This document shows, piece by piece, positions 45,101-57,340 of a DNA stretch of 64,000 bases. The DNA is from Rhizoclosmatium globosum. Lineage: Eukaryota; Chytridiomycota; Chytridiomycetes; Chytridiales; Chytriomycetaceae. The stretch is from positions 248,001-312,000 of the forward strand of contig MCGO01000023.1 of NCBI GenBank assembly GCA_002104985.1, given 5' to 3'. The translations under genes and the position numbers were made by a program. The notes under the pieces were generated by a model. It saw only the letters and a program-made list of their open reading frames with translations. It was not told the origin of the DNA and did not search any database. The number at the start of each line of letters is the position of its first letter. Position 1 is the stretch's first letter.

Positions 45101-48100
45101 CTTCTTCGTCCTTTGTAGTTGCAGGAATAGATGTCGTCGCCATATCCAGCAACTCAGAAATCAAGAACTGAATCAATGCCTTTGACAAATCTTTTTCGCC
45201 AACACCGAGACTTTTGTGCAGTTCCTCCGCCAACTCAACGTTCATGTTTGGTGCAATGCAATCTGTGGTGACCGATGTTTGGGATCGTAATTTGGAAGCA
45301 CACAATTGGCCAGCACAACTTGTTTGAATATTTCGGCATTTCGGCAAACCAGAGGAGCATTTCCTTTGACAAAGCTGTTCATATCTTTCGAGCGTGCGGT
45401 CTTAAACCAGTTGCTTATCTCTGATTCCATCGTCTTTGCAAGAACAGTCTTAGATTCAACGATATGACGCAAAATCACAGAAACTAGTGATAATTGGGCT
45501 GGAAACTCTCCTAGCCTTCCATTTTTGAATAAAAGATTCAATCCTTGTCCCTCAACCAGTGTACACGCGACAAGATGTGACCGAGTCAGTCGCACCAAAA
45601 CCCTAAGACAGGCATGCAAACTGTCGGAATCTAAGGTATCAACTTCCAGCAAGCACATCACAGATTGTAACACTGAGATTGACTTCGTTTGAATGTTATT
45701 ATCCTCCACACCTTTGGCACCAGATATTTTGTCCTCCCAGTCAGATATAATAACTTCGACAATTAAAATAGCCGAAGGCAACCACTTGGGTACGGTAGCG
45801 GATAGTTTGTTCATGCTCTTGACAGAATTCACAAAATAGTTGATCATTTCGTCAAAGAAAGGTCTTTTCGACTCATGCTGACAACTGCGGAAGCTTGAAT
45901 CATTGAGCATTAGTGCGACTAAGTGAAGTTCAAGCGACAATTGCGATTCGTCACATTCTGGATTCAAAGACTTCGTCACTTTCGCAAACAATGACGAAGC
46001 AACTTCGTTCATGTTATTACGGCCAACAAGGCAAAGCACATCTTTCAGGTCGAACGTTATGAAATCAATAATGCCTGCGAGCTCCAGACAACGATTGGTA
46101 CAATTCTTCAAAAACTCGGTTCGGAGGTCATTCAAATTATCCAAGTCAGATTTCTCAATGAGTTTCTCTTTTCCTTTCGCTTCCGAAGTAGACTTGGTTG
46201 GAGTGACATCCTCCATACCCGTCACTGAATCGACCGGAGTTCCAACGTCCATGGCACTTGATGTTATATTAGTTGAAGCTGTCACCGGAGCATCTTCGGA
46301 TGTCATTGACATTGCCATTGCTTATGGATTATTGTTAATATTTAATGTGGGGAGGATGGGGACGTACCTTGCGCTAAAACTTCTTGTTCATCCATTTCTT
46401 CATCGTTGTTTTCTCTTTGAGCAAGGTCAGCCAGCACAGGTGGAGCTGAACTGCTTGTACCACTTCCAGAAGAAACAGCTACATCAATAGAAGTGCCGGT
46501 CGCTGGAGTTGTCGGAACAGCTGCCGTGGCTGGGGTAACAGTCGAGCTACTTGACGGCTGGCTTGAATGAATCAACGCAGGATGGCTCAAGATGTAGTCG
46601 ACGGCTCGAAGAAGGTTGTTTCCACAACGAATGAGAGCCTGTTCAGCAGCTCCTCGCGGATAACCCATGTCAATTAACTGATTGACTCGATCCGGATCAG
46701 GAACAACGGCTGCTGGAGGTACTGCTGCAGCGCCACCACTCCGTCCGAAGAGGGCTTGCGCAAACGGACTCATTCCAATTCCCGCTCCACCAAGCCCGCT
46801 CAGCAAGTCCCGTGCTCCTCCAGAACTGGATGCTGGTGCTGTGGAAACCTCCCCATCGGCTTTGAGAATTTGCATTATACTTGCCATTACAGGTTTCCAA
46901 AGTGAAGATCCTGGCTTTCCACTCATAAATAAGTTTGCTGTCTTTGACGACCAGATACCCTGAACGATTGGGAAAACACGGCACCGCATACGGACCAAAT
47001 GTTCGTGTCCATCAAAATAATCTGAAGCTGATTTGTCCTTCACTTTTCCATGAATAGCGAACGTGAACGGACTGTTGAGCGTAGCCTTCATATCAACAAG
47101 TGTCGACAGAACTCTCAGACCCCTCTCCAAAAGCCCAATTTGGCTAACGAGAAATTCTTTTTGCTCTTCTGTGCCCTCCACGTCGAACGTAACAGTGATT
47201 GACGACCACAAATCTCCCACCAAATCAATGAATGCTTCAATTCCTCCGCACTTATCGAAAGCAGAGACCCAAGAAGTTTGCAGACAGCCCATCTGGCGCT
47301 TATCCGTTACCATACCCTCAACAACTGTCATCACAGATCCCAGATACGCAAGACGAAGAGCAGGTGTCAATCCGTCCACGAGTTTCCATTGAAGGCTTCC
47401 ATTTACTGCTAAAGCGATCTCATGAATTACTTCTGCAGCAGGCTTTCTGTGCTCTTCTTTGGATATCGTTTTGGTAGTAAGTACTCGCACAACACTTTGA
47501 TACATCGTCGTCAATAAGTTCGGAATCTGAGAAAAAAACTCCTTGAAGTAATAGGTATTCATCATTCGGTAATCTTGAGGAACGGAGGGATCTTCTTCAC
47601 TGGCATCCAAGTGGTGATCACTAGCACCGTCATCCAAGACAGGACCAGGTCCCGGCAAATTAGCGCTTGAAACTTGTCTTGACAATGCAGCGGCACTAAC
47701 TGTTGCTGGTTTCTTTGGATTCGTGTCGTACCAAGTCTTAGGCACTGCATTCTTCAGAGTTGCTGCCTCTAATAAGCAGGATCGATGCAGAGCTGCCAAT
47801 TGTGGAAGAATTTTAACCCCTTTCTCTCCAGTGAACGATAAAATCACAGAATGCACACTCTTGCTGTGGGAATGATGGTGAGACGAAAACATATCCGCCG
47901 TCAAGCGAATAAGAGCTTCCAAATGAATGAATGCACGGAAGGTTTGTTGAGCATGGATAGATGTTTCGACAGTTCCATCTGACAAAAAGAATTAAAAAAC
48001 GCAAAATTATCAATGTGTAGAATACCTGTAAAATCAATACATTTCAAACTCCAACTAGCGTCCACAGATTCCCTAGTCACAAATTCTTGGACGTTTTCCA

Positions 48101-51100
48101 ACGCTTTGATCAGAGAATCTTGGACAACAGGAATGACTTGCTCTTTTCCACTTTCGATCAAAACGCGGAATAAAAACACGAGAGAATATCCAGCACTGCT
48201 TGACAACGCAAAGTCGACGGGAAGACCGGGCAAGCTATAAATATTCACGAGGAGCTCAATACCGCCTAATTTGATAAACTCCTTGGAATGCGTTGGGTTT
48301 TGGAATAAACCCTCCAAGAACTGCGAAACAGCGTTGTCAATCTATGGCCAAATATGGAAGAGAACTCACCCTTGCAAAAACGTCAATCAAAATACCGACT
48401 CTGCTCTCTTTTTTGTCTTCAGCGCCATGGTCATCAACAACCTGGCTCGTCACCATAGGATCATCCTGACTGCTGTCTCGCATTTCAACATCTTGCCTTA
48501 CTCCGCGCAAACGCCATACATGGGCTTCATCTTCCCGCTGTTCAGCGCCAATTGCGAGTATCTCTTTCAAAACATCAATAACACTTGTAAGTGCACCTTC
48601 CTTTAAACTTGGGTGGTGCCTAACGAGTTCATCAACGGCTCCACCAATAACACTCGGCATATCACGATCCAAGAATGCTGCGCGAGCAAGCGGATCCAGG
48701 TCTATTAATAGATGCAAGTATCGAGGAAGTGGGTTGGTTGCTGTGAATGCATCTAACCCCGACTGGTTTAAACACATAGCTCCAAACGCAGACGGAAGCG
48801 CGGAAATGACTTCGGCACTGAGAGGATAAGTGCCAGTGTAAGCTAAGTCCAGAAGAGTTTGCGGCATCTTCATTTCTTGAAGAATAGGCAAACTTGCTGG
48901 CTCGTTATGAATAAACGTGCTCATAATGTTGATTGCTTCAAAAACTGCGTCAGAATTGTCAAACCGAAACACAAAACTCACCCAATCCAAACACGTTTGC
49001 TCCATAGAACAAACAATCTTCAAACACCTTCAGCACACTGGACGGTAGCGTAGTTTCAATCAAATTGCGCAACTGATCGGCCATTCCTGAAATTTGCATC
49101 ATGTGCATCACATATTTCAAAAGGGCTCGAAGGAAAGCAACATGAGTAAATGAGATATCATTCAATGTCGCCTTCCCAGAGCTCTTTTTCAGTTCAGAGC
49201 AAACGTTAACTTCAATCTGAGATATATTAAATTGTCAGACGAATACTTTTGTTGGAAGTTTAAGGTTACCTTGATTCTTGAAACCATCAGATCCACCCCT
49301 CCAGCAGCTGTGAAAGGCCCGAAAGCGGTGGGAAAGTTGTAGATCATCAAATCCAAGAAGGTGACAAATCGCGAAATGTTTTTCATCTGTCCTACGCTTC
49401 CGCCCGTAACTCCAAACGATTTTACAATCACACCAACAATTCCACTCGAGACTAACATCGCCCCGCCATGATTCGAGTTTACGAATTGCGAAAGCAGACT
49501 GAAGTACGCATCAATAAATTCATTCACATCTGGCGACTCGACTTCGGGTGATTCTAAAAGATGAATGACGCGACGAGTGATAGAAACCAGAATGCCGTGG
49601 TTTACAGCAGCACCGAGTGCAGTCAGTATTTCCATTGCTTTTGATTTATGGCGCGAGAAAGATTCGAGGGCATATAATGCTGCAGCTTGGAGATTCTTTG
49701 AAGGTATCAGTTTCAAATATTTTACAGAGGAGAATACAAACATAATCAATCCCAAGACCAACAGGAGCACCAGCAATTTCAGCGAGAACGGCTGGAAGAT
49801 CGGGCTCATACAAAAAGAATTTACTTTGGCAAACGTCTTCAGGCAGTAAACAAGCTGTAAGGAGTAAATTAAGTTGAACGCTTTTCGGTGTCTAACAAAA
49901 CAAACATACCACAAACACATAGAGCCAATACTCGAGCTCGAAGAAGCTCTTCTCGCACTCTTCTGTTTTTACGAGCAAATGCAACGCGGACACGGTGTAC
50001 AACGCCAAACCATTGAGATTCGGGGACTCCGTACTCTTTCACCACCCAATCAATGAATTCTTTCTCAGTCAATCCTGACTGGTAGACATTTGGAACATGA
50101 ATATTCACCAGTCCTTCTCGTTTCTCCTTCACGTTTCCTTGTGCATGGCGGGGTTGTTGGGAAGGAGTAGAGAAAGCGGAGGTTGTCAAGGGAAGAAATG
50201 ATTTGCCAGTTGGTGTTGAGGGAAAGGAGTAGTCTGCCAGACAGGTTCTGAGTTTTGTCGCGGAGTTTCGTTTGTTGAAGACGTCGACGGACCGACAGCT
50301 GCGGCTACGACAGGTGTAGCACCGCCACTTACAAGAGATGAAGAAGACGTCACGGCTGGGGTGGGTGGTACTGATTCTAATGTACCCGTGTTACTTGCTG
50401 TTGTGGCAGCTGAAAGGAATTGAAGGATTGAAGAGAAACAAGCTCAGCCATCACATTGCCAGTAAATCCAACACCTTACCAGAGTAATAAAATTGAAATG
50501 AAAAGACTCCTTCGAGTTCCTCTTCCATGGAGCCGCCTTCCACTTCTTCACGAAGCTGCTTCAGGACAGAGCCCAAGTCGAGCGAGTCTTCTTTGGAGCC
50601 CCAACGTTGAGCAAGAATTGTAAGGCGGTCATGTGCGGGTGCGAGGGCCAGCTTCGCAGCCTTTGGCTTTGATTGGCGTTGTGGAGGCCGCGTCAGGAAC
50701 AGCAAGGCGGCATTTAGAATTGGGAGCGAAGGAGAATACAACAGAGCCATCACGTGCTACATTAATCAATCAGAATTGAATGAGTCAACTGAGCCGTGAG
50801 ACGCAGCAAAGAGACGCCGTACCTCGTAGCTCGCGTACAGGGTTCGTGAAGTGCAGTTGTCCCACAGAATGCGCGAAACAGTCAGAATTGCGACGATGGC
50901 GTCTTCGGTTGCAGTCGATGGTTTCTCTGAGGTACTTTGTGCGACTCCGAGGGTGGTTGCGTTCAAGTTGGTGTTCGCCTCTACAAAGTCTTTGAGCAGC
51001 GAATCGAAGTGGTTGAGCACGGCAATCCAGTGGTGCAAATCGCTCTTTGGAATCGGCGTCGACTCAAACTTGGCCGCGAGACCCGGAAGCTCGGCCGCAG

Positions 51101-51155
51101 TTGCACTCGCAAACAGTGTGGCAAACGTGTCCAGCCCGGCATCCTGCGCAGGCAT
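39170..51155 (-). CDS. TOM1: HECT-type E3 ubiquitin ligase, Tom1/HUWE1 family
   Basis: Giant E3 ligase of nucleus and cytosol (mRNA export, ribosomal-protein and histone turnover in yeast). N-terminal armadillo-like region with DUF908-type LHHWIAVLNHFDSLL (51.0 kb) and LYASYE|HVMALLYSP across the first intron; DUF913-like helices (49.9-48.3 kb); UBA domain (RVNQLIDMGYPRGAAEQALI, about 46.65 kb); acidic Asp/Glu tracts (43.6-44.3 kb); low-complexity Arg/Glu coiled coil (42.7-43.0 kb); and HECT domain (40.45-39.17 kb) with GVDAGGVTREFFQVL and FNQIDLPEYDCYEDLR. The catalytic Cys codon is split by the last intron (39297-39347). Other introns include 41807-41849 and 50757-50822. A one-base frame change lies near 45.25-45.29 kb and perhaps another near 50.2 kb. 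The C-terminus ends in an atypical tail after SECATG. Confidence 0.92.
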
Positions 51156-51678
51156 TTAGACTGGACTTCGCTTGAAACATGTGTCAGGTACTCACTAGAG
51201 GACTCAGTCGCTTGGGAAGCGTCTTCTTCGGGGGAATCGGTGCCATTCGCTTCAAGGGAGGGTGAGGCGAGGAAGGCAAGAGAAAAACAAAGACATGAAC
51301 CAAGCACCAAACTATTCATTCTAATGGCCAGAGAAGAATAGAAGTTTAATGCAAGAAACGTTGGCAATTATCGTTATCTTCTTGATTCATCGAACACAAT
51401 GGTCTGGTGTATACAAGGATAGCACACAGCATAAACGACCACAACTGTGTACAGATTCTGTTCGAAGACACACATTCAACGCATTCTTTCCTTAGCAATT
51501 AAAGTGACTCAAAGATTTGGAAGCAACCTGGAATTGACGCGAATTTTATAATACTGACTTCGATTCAAAGACAAACAAATGGTTACTTTGTGGATTACAA
51601 ATAAACTGAAAGACGATTTGTAAGTGCCTGCTGCTGCATTTAACTTGCTCAAATCCTCCTTGATCTAAAAAACACAAT
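51156..51678. other. Intergenic between divergent HECT ligase and P450 genes
   Basis: Shared promoter region for the two divergent genes. A minus ORF starting at 51319 (MNSLVLGSCLCFSLAFLASP) looks like a signal peptide but runs into the ligase start in another frame; it is more likely 5' leader. A/T-rich patches are present, but no defined element is visible. Confidence 0.4.
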
Positions 51679-54600
51679 ATGTTGACCACTGGACACGCCA
51701 ACAATATCATTGTTGTTCGCGAAGGACAAGAAGGAAATTGGAAGGAGGTGAGACCTTCTTTACTTTGCCAATGCAAGCACTGACAAATCGCATATTATCC
51801 CTCCCAACAACGATTCATAGAATGGAAAGATCTTCAACCTTACTGAGTTCAACGATCTCGTTGCTTTTCGTAGCGCTGTTGGGTCCCACTTTGGTGTTGA
51901 CGCCAAGAATATGAAATTCATGGATGTGTTGGGCAACCAAGTTTTTACGTTTGACGAAGTCCGTAGCAAGGATATTGTCGTAGCAGCTGGAGGGGCCGTC
52001 TCTACAGAAGCCATGAAAGACAATGCAGAGAGCCCCGTTATTCCAGGCCCGAAAGGCAGTCTGTTGTGGGGTATGTCATAACTCCATTCCATTTACGTAT
52101 GATCCGATTCTTAACAACACAATCGGTCCTAGGAAACTTGTATGACGTCTTTCCCGATCCTTTGAATCAAGTGCGTGCGCTTTTCAAAAACTTTGGGCCT
52201 CTCGTCACAGTTACGCTTGTAGGCGACAAGAAAGTCTACACCGATGATCCCAAATACGTTGAAATTATGGCAAAAGAAAGCGACGTTTATTGCAAAAAAG
52301 TTCAGGGTGCCTTGTTGGAAATGAAGGCTGTTGGAGGTACCCTTTTCCACATCACACCAGCATTGTGGTTAATTGACTCCTTTTAAAGGGCGCGGTATAT
52401 TCACGACCAATGGCACTGATCCAGACTGGCAGCTTGGACATAAAATCTTGATGCCAGCCTTCTCTCCAAAAGCAATCAAGGCGTATGCGGCAGACATGTC
52501 CCACCTCGCTGATAAATGCAACCAATGTTTCCAACAATTTGCCGATGCAAACGAGAAAGTCGACATCTACCGTTGGATGACAAACTACACATTTGAAACA
52601 ATTGGAAAGACTGGCTTTGGCTACGACTTTGGTTTACTTGAAGACAAGGACAAGCCAATTCATCCATTCGTGTCAGGAATGGCGTTTTGCTTGGCTGAGG
52701 GAATTACTCGCTCTAAAAATCCAGCTGTAAGTTCACCAAGTATATAATCGACATTGACTTTCAATGTTAGGTTTACAAAAAATTGCCATTGGCTTCAAAC
52801 TACAGAATAGAGAAAGAAATCAAAATGATGCACAGTATTGTTGAAGATGTGATTCAAAAACGAAAGCACATGATTTCTCGAAATGAAGAAACCCCCAAGG
52901 ACTTGCTTACGTTCATGCTCATGGAGAAAACTGCTGAAGGGAAGGGAATGGATGATGAAATGATCCGCGACCAAGGTAATGTAATAATGCATTTCATCAT
53001 CTATTTTTTTTCGCTGACGCATCTCCCAGTTTTGACCATGTTAATTGCGGGACACGAGACAACGTCAAACACGCTTTCATGGGCTCTTTTTGAGCTTGCA
53101 CAACGTCCAAGAATTGTTGAAACGTGTCTACAGGAGATTGTTAACGTTGGAATCGAAGACGGAGTGGTTCCCACTGACAAGCAGATTTCTGAACTTCAGT
53201 ACATTGAACGCGTCATTAAGGAAACTCTCCGTTTCCATACACCTGTTCGGGCTATTTCAAAGCAGGCACAATGTGATAATGTTCTTCCTGGAGGTTACAA
53301 GGTTAACTCAGGAACCAACTGCATTATTGCTCTTGACGCTATGCACCACAATCCAGACGTTTGGGCCGACCCTGAGAGTTTTGACCCAGATCGTTGGCTT
53401 CCAGAGGCAGAGTCTCAACGAAGCTTGTATTCTTGGCTTCCTTTCTCAATTGGTCCTCGTGGATGTATTGGCCGTCAGTTTGCTATCCAGGAAGCGAAAA
53501 TTGGACTTGCCAAGTTTTTGAGAAGATTCAGCTTCACGGCACTTGATCCAGAGAAGGTTTCCTACAACCCGAACGTCATAACTACTGCCCCAGTCAATAT
53601 GTGGATGAAAGTATCTCCTCGCACCAATTTACCAAAAGCCACAAACGTACAAGTTATTTCTGCCGGAAAGCCGTCTGCTGTACAAGCTACCGTTACCGCG
53701 TTGGAATTAAAGCCGCAGACTGTTCCATTCCCACCATTTACTTTCCTCTACGGAAGTAACTCTGGTACATCAATGGATTATGCGAATACACTTGCTTCCA
53801 AGGTCAAAAAGCTGGGAGCTACAGATGTCGTCATCTCAAGCTTGGATGATTTCCTTCCATTAATGAATGAACGTTTTGCGTCGTCAGCTTCATCCAATGA
53901 GGTCATCAAACATGCCCTTATAGTCGTGACTGCAACTTATAATGGGACACCACCAGATAATGCAGAAAAGTTTGATGTATGGATGTCAAACACAAATACA
54001 CTTGCTGCTCAGCCTTTGGCAGGGATTCACTTTGCCGTCTTTGGTTGTGGTAATAAGCAGTGGAGAACATATCAAGTTTTTCCAAGCAAGATGGACCATT
54101 CTTTGGAAGCTCTCGGTGGTACACGTTTTGTGACTCCTGGTGCAGGAGATGCTAATGACGACATTGATGGAGACTTTGCAGGTATATTTTATAACGTTTC
54201 TAGAATCAACTTACTTTTATCCTTTAAAGAATTTCTGCATAGTTTGTCCTCAGAATGGAGATCAAGATTTACGAACGTTGTTGATGATGAAGCTGACAAA
54301 AAAGAAGCGACCTTAACTGACGGACTCACAATTAAAACAATTGCTCCCCAACATTCTGAGTGGAAATCTGCTCGCAACACTGATTCTACGTACAACTCAA
54401 CTATTCTTGTGAATCGTGAACTTCAAAATGTTGCTGGATCTCACAGATCAACTCGTCACCTTGAAATTTCCGTTGACAAAGAATATCTTCCAGGAGATCA
54501 TTTAGAAGTCATTCCTCAAAATGATCCGGAGATTGTTGATGTAATCGCTCAAGGATTGGGATTGGCTCTTGATGCCACATTTATCCCAACTGAAGTCGAC

Positions 54601-55626
54601 TCAGCGTCCTTGGCTTCTACTCGTTCTGTTGCTGCTTCATTGAGTGTTGGAATTCCTGTTACTCTTCGCTACTTGATGGTCAACCGTGCAGATTTACTGG
54701 GTCCACCAAACCGTCTTTTTGTCTCCTTGTTTGCAAAGAAACTTGAATCTATTGACAGTACTGCAGCAGAAGCATTGAAATTGGTCACTTCTCCCAACTC
54801 CAAAAAGGAATTTGAGCTGTTTGTTAAAAAGTTCCGCACCATTCTGGAATTAATGGAAGCATTCCCAATGGTGAACGACATCTCCTTGAATGAATTTTTG
54901 TGTTGCATTCCAGCTATGGTGCCCCGTCGCTACTCTATTGCAAGTTCTCCTCTTGTTCTGAAAGATAGAGTTTCATTGGCTGTTGGGGTTGTACAAGATG
55001 TTGACCATGAAAAGAAGAAGACTTATTGGGGACAATCAAGTGGCTTCTTTTATCGTGTGGCTGGTTGTGAAAATGTGAGACTCTCTGCAACTGTAAAAAG
55101 TTGCAAAGATACCTTTAGGGCTCCCAAGGATATTTCGACTCCGCTTATTATGGTGTGTGCTGGGACTGGTTTGGCTCCTTTCATGGTATTTTGATTAAGA
55201 ACCTTCTTCATTCAATTAAAATTGTTACAGGGCTTTCTTCAAGACCGCCAGGCTAGAAATTTTATTGCACCTTTGGCAGAAACTCATCTGTTTTTTGGCT
55301 GCCGTAACGAGGATGATTTCATTTATCAAGCTGAACTGAAGGAATTTGAGAAGCAAGGTGTTTTGACTAAGGCACACATTGCATTCTCCCGCTCAAATAC
55401 AGGGCACAAAAAGTATGTTCAGCATTTATTGATGGATGAAGGTGTTTTGTTGTGGAATTTGATGCACGAGAGGGGGGGTCGCTTGTATGTATGTGGAGCA
55501 GCTGGTGGTATGGCCAAAGATGTGAGAAAGGCATTGGGTAAGGTTGCGCAGCAAATTGGTGGCATTCCAGAAACAGAGGTAGCTGCTTGGTTGGAGAATT
55601 GTTGTGTTGAAGATGTGTGGGGTTAG
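51679..55626 (+). CDS. CYP505-type self-sufficient P450 with N-terminal ubiquitin-like module
   Basis: Fusion of a fatty-acid hydroxylase P450 with its NADPH-P450 reductase (P450foxy/BM3 class). Eight exons join in phase to 1189 residues: 51679-51747, 51821-52070, 52133-52336, 52389-52726, 52771-52975, 53030-54181, 54230-55185 and 55231-55626. P450: I-helix IAGHETTSN (about residue 363), ExxR in KETLRFHTP, heme loop FSIGPRGCIGRQF (Cys about 500). Reductase: FMN FLYGSNSGTS (about 593) and TATYNGTPPDN, FAD-type RRYSIASSP, NADPH-type CAGTGLAPFM, C-terminus ENCCVEDVW. Residues 1-105 precede the P450 and form an extra alpha/beta module (IIVVREGQE..GKIFNLTEF..FTFDEVRSKDIVVAAGG) resembling doublecortin or ubiquitin-like folds. 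Intact. Confidence 0.93.
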
Positions 55627-56142
55627 TTGAAGCTCCATTCAGTAAATTTGTTTTGTTTCCTTTTATCTTTTTTACAAATTACATGATCAAAAAACACATT
55701 ATACACCACATCATTTGCTTGAATTTAAGCTTTGTAATTTGTACTTGGCAATAAGCTGTAAAGGAGGCAAAATTGAGTCAGGTGCAAACACCAAACGGCC
55801 GCTGCACAGCTGTCTGGAAGTCCAGTCCCCTCTGGCTCAACTGGAACATCTGTGAAAAGTATTGTGGTATTTGCCCCAAACACAAGAGAAGCAAAGAACA
55901 AGTGTTTGAAGGGCATGTGAGAGCGCATTCAGAATAGGGTTGGGAGATTGTGTCTCCAACCTTCAATTTGATTTTTATTCCCAATCTTTTTCGAAGTTAG
56001 AATTGAAATACATTAATTTATCTGTGCCTAACGGCAAAGGTCGATCAGCAACAGGAAGCAGGTTACAAGATCTGAAAGAGAAAAAGTGTGTTGCCGACTT
56101 TTCAGCAAATTTGCTACATTAACAGACTCACTCATAGTGGTT
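55627..56142. other. Intergenic, no confident gene
   Basis: 3' flank of the P450 gene. Short ORFs on both strands lack recognisable content. Confidence 0.5.
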
Positions 56143-56327
56143 TGGTGGTGAAAAGGAAAATCAAATTGTAAAAACTCAAAAGTGGCTCCCAAAAGCGGAA
56201 TTGAAAAGCGAGGGAGAGGTGGGCTTTTGGGCTTTGGATTCAAAAATCGGAGTTTGGACATTTCAAAACTTCACTTTTTACCCTTTTGAAAATTGTTCAA
56301 AACACCTAACTTTGACCACCGCTTCCT
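56143..56327 (-). repeat. Inverted half-copy of the 57.0-kb MITE
   Basis: Reverse complement of 57001-57173 with about 80% identity by eye, including the terminal TCAAAGTTGG-type end (here reading TAACTTTGACCACC on plus) and the AAAAGCGAAG-type motifs. Only the left half of the element is present, so this is a truncated or decayed copy about 670 bp from the complete one and in opposite orientation. Confidence 0.75.
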
Positions 56328-57000
56328 TTGCCTGCTCCTTCTTTGATGATTTGTGCTTTTCTTTGGCTGTGTCAGGTGGAGATCATTGAAGCTGTAGAGG
56401 AACCAGTATCAGATGTTGATAGTACCAGATTCTTTCTTACTCTGATGGCTTGCCAGCCATTTTACCAGTTTGGATGCTCTTAAGTTTATCACAAAAGGAT
56501 TTGACTTCTGCAAAAGACAAATTTGCATTTATGCAGCTCCAGCCTTTGTCAACACATTGAAATCTGGAGGAATTCTTGGAACAGTTCAATTATGAAACAG
56601 TATCAACAGCCAGCAAAGTTGAATGTGGGCAACTGTTACAAGCAATAACAAGTACAAATTAATAGATGAATAGCAATGGGTTAAAATGGGCAACAATGTG
56701 TTGGCGTTCCTAATTCATTTGTGCACAAAGTTTGATACTAACAACAGGTAAAGAGTAGCAGTAAAAGGTAGATTAGTAGAGGGAAAACTGAGGATTGCAA
56801 CAAAGAAAAACTGCTGATATAAGGAAACAAGAACCCAATGAACAACACTCCCCTAATTAAGAGCAGTGCAACGCTTAAGACAAGAAACTGCAATAACTTC
56901 AAAGGAAGTAAAATAAAGAAAGGGAGAAATAGGAAAAGCAATAACAAAGAATATCCCAACAATTCCCATTATCCCTTACGTACAGAAAATTGGATGAATA

Positions 57001-57340
57001 GGGGTGGTCAAAGTTGGGTGTTTTGGACAATTTTCAAATGTGCGAAAAGCGAAGTTTCGAAATGTCCAAAATCCGCTTTTCAAATCCAAAAGCGAGCCCC
57101 TACCTCGCTTTTCAATTTTGCTTTTGAGAGCCGCTTTTCAGTTTTGCGATTCAACTTCGCTTTTCACCACCTAATCCGCTATAGCAAAACACCTCAAGCA
57201 GCCGTGGTTCGAAACCTCAACTCTGACCATCCCTGTCCACAGGTTTCGAACCGCCGCTTTTCAAAATGATGAAACTTCGCTTTTCAAACACCCCAATGTT
57301 CGCTTTTCATTTTCTCAAATTTCTCAACTTTGACCACCCC
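57001..57340. mobile_element. Complete 340-bp MITE with 16-bp perfect TIRs, TA flanks
   Basis: Begins GGGGTGGTCAAAGTTG and ends with its exact reverse complement CAACTTTGACCACCCC. TA lies immediately outside both ends, consistent with TA target-site duplication as in Tc1/mariner-type elements. The interior has no ORF and contains the octamer CGCTTTTC or its complement about eight times. Beyond the 16-bp ends, internal segments near the left (GAAAAGCGAAGTTTC) and right (GAAACTTCGCTTTTC) are also inverted copies, so the whole element can fold back. Non-autonomous. Confidence 0.8.

Noticed and set aside
50981..51319. Small secreted protein upstream of the HECT ligase (minus)
   Set aside because: The signal-like N-terminus runs in another frame straight across the ligase start. 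A GTGAGT donor is present but splicing does not give the ligase frame. More likely 5' leader.
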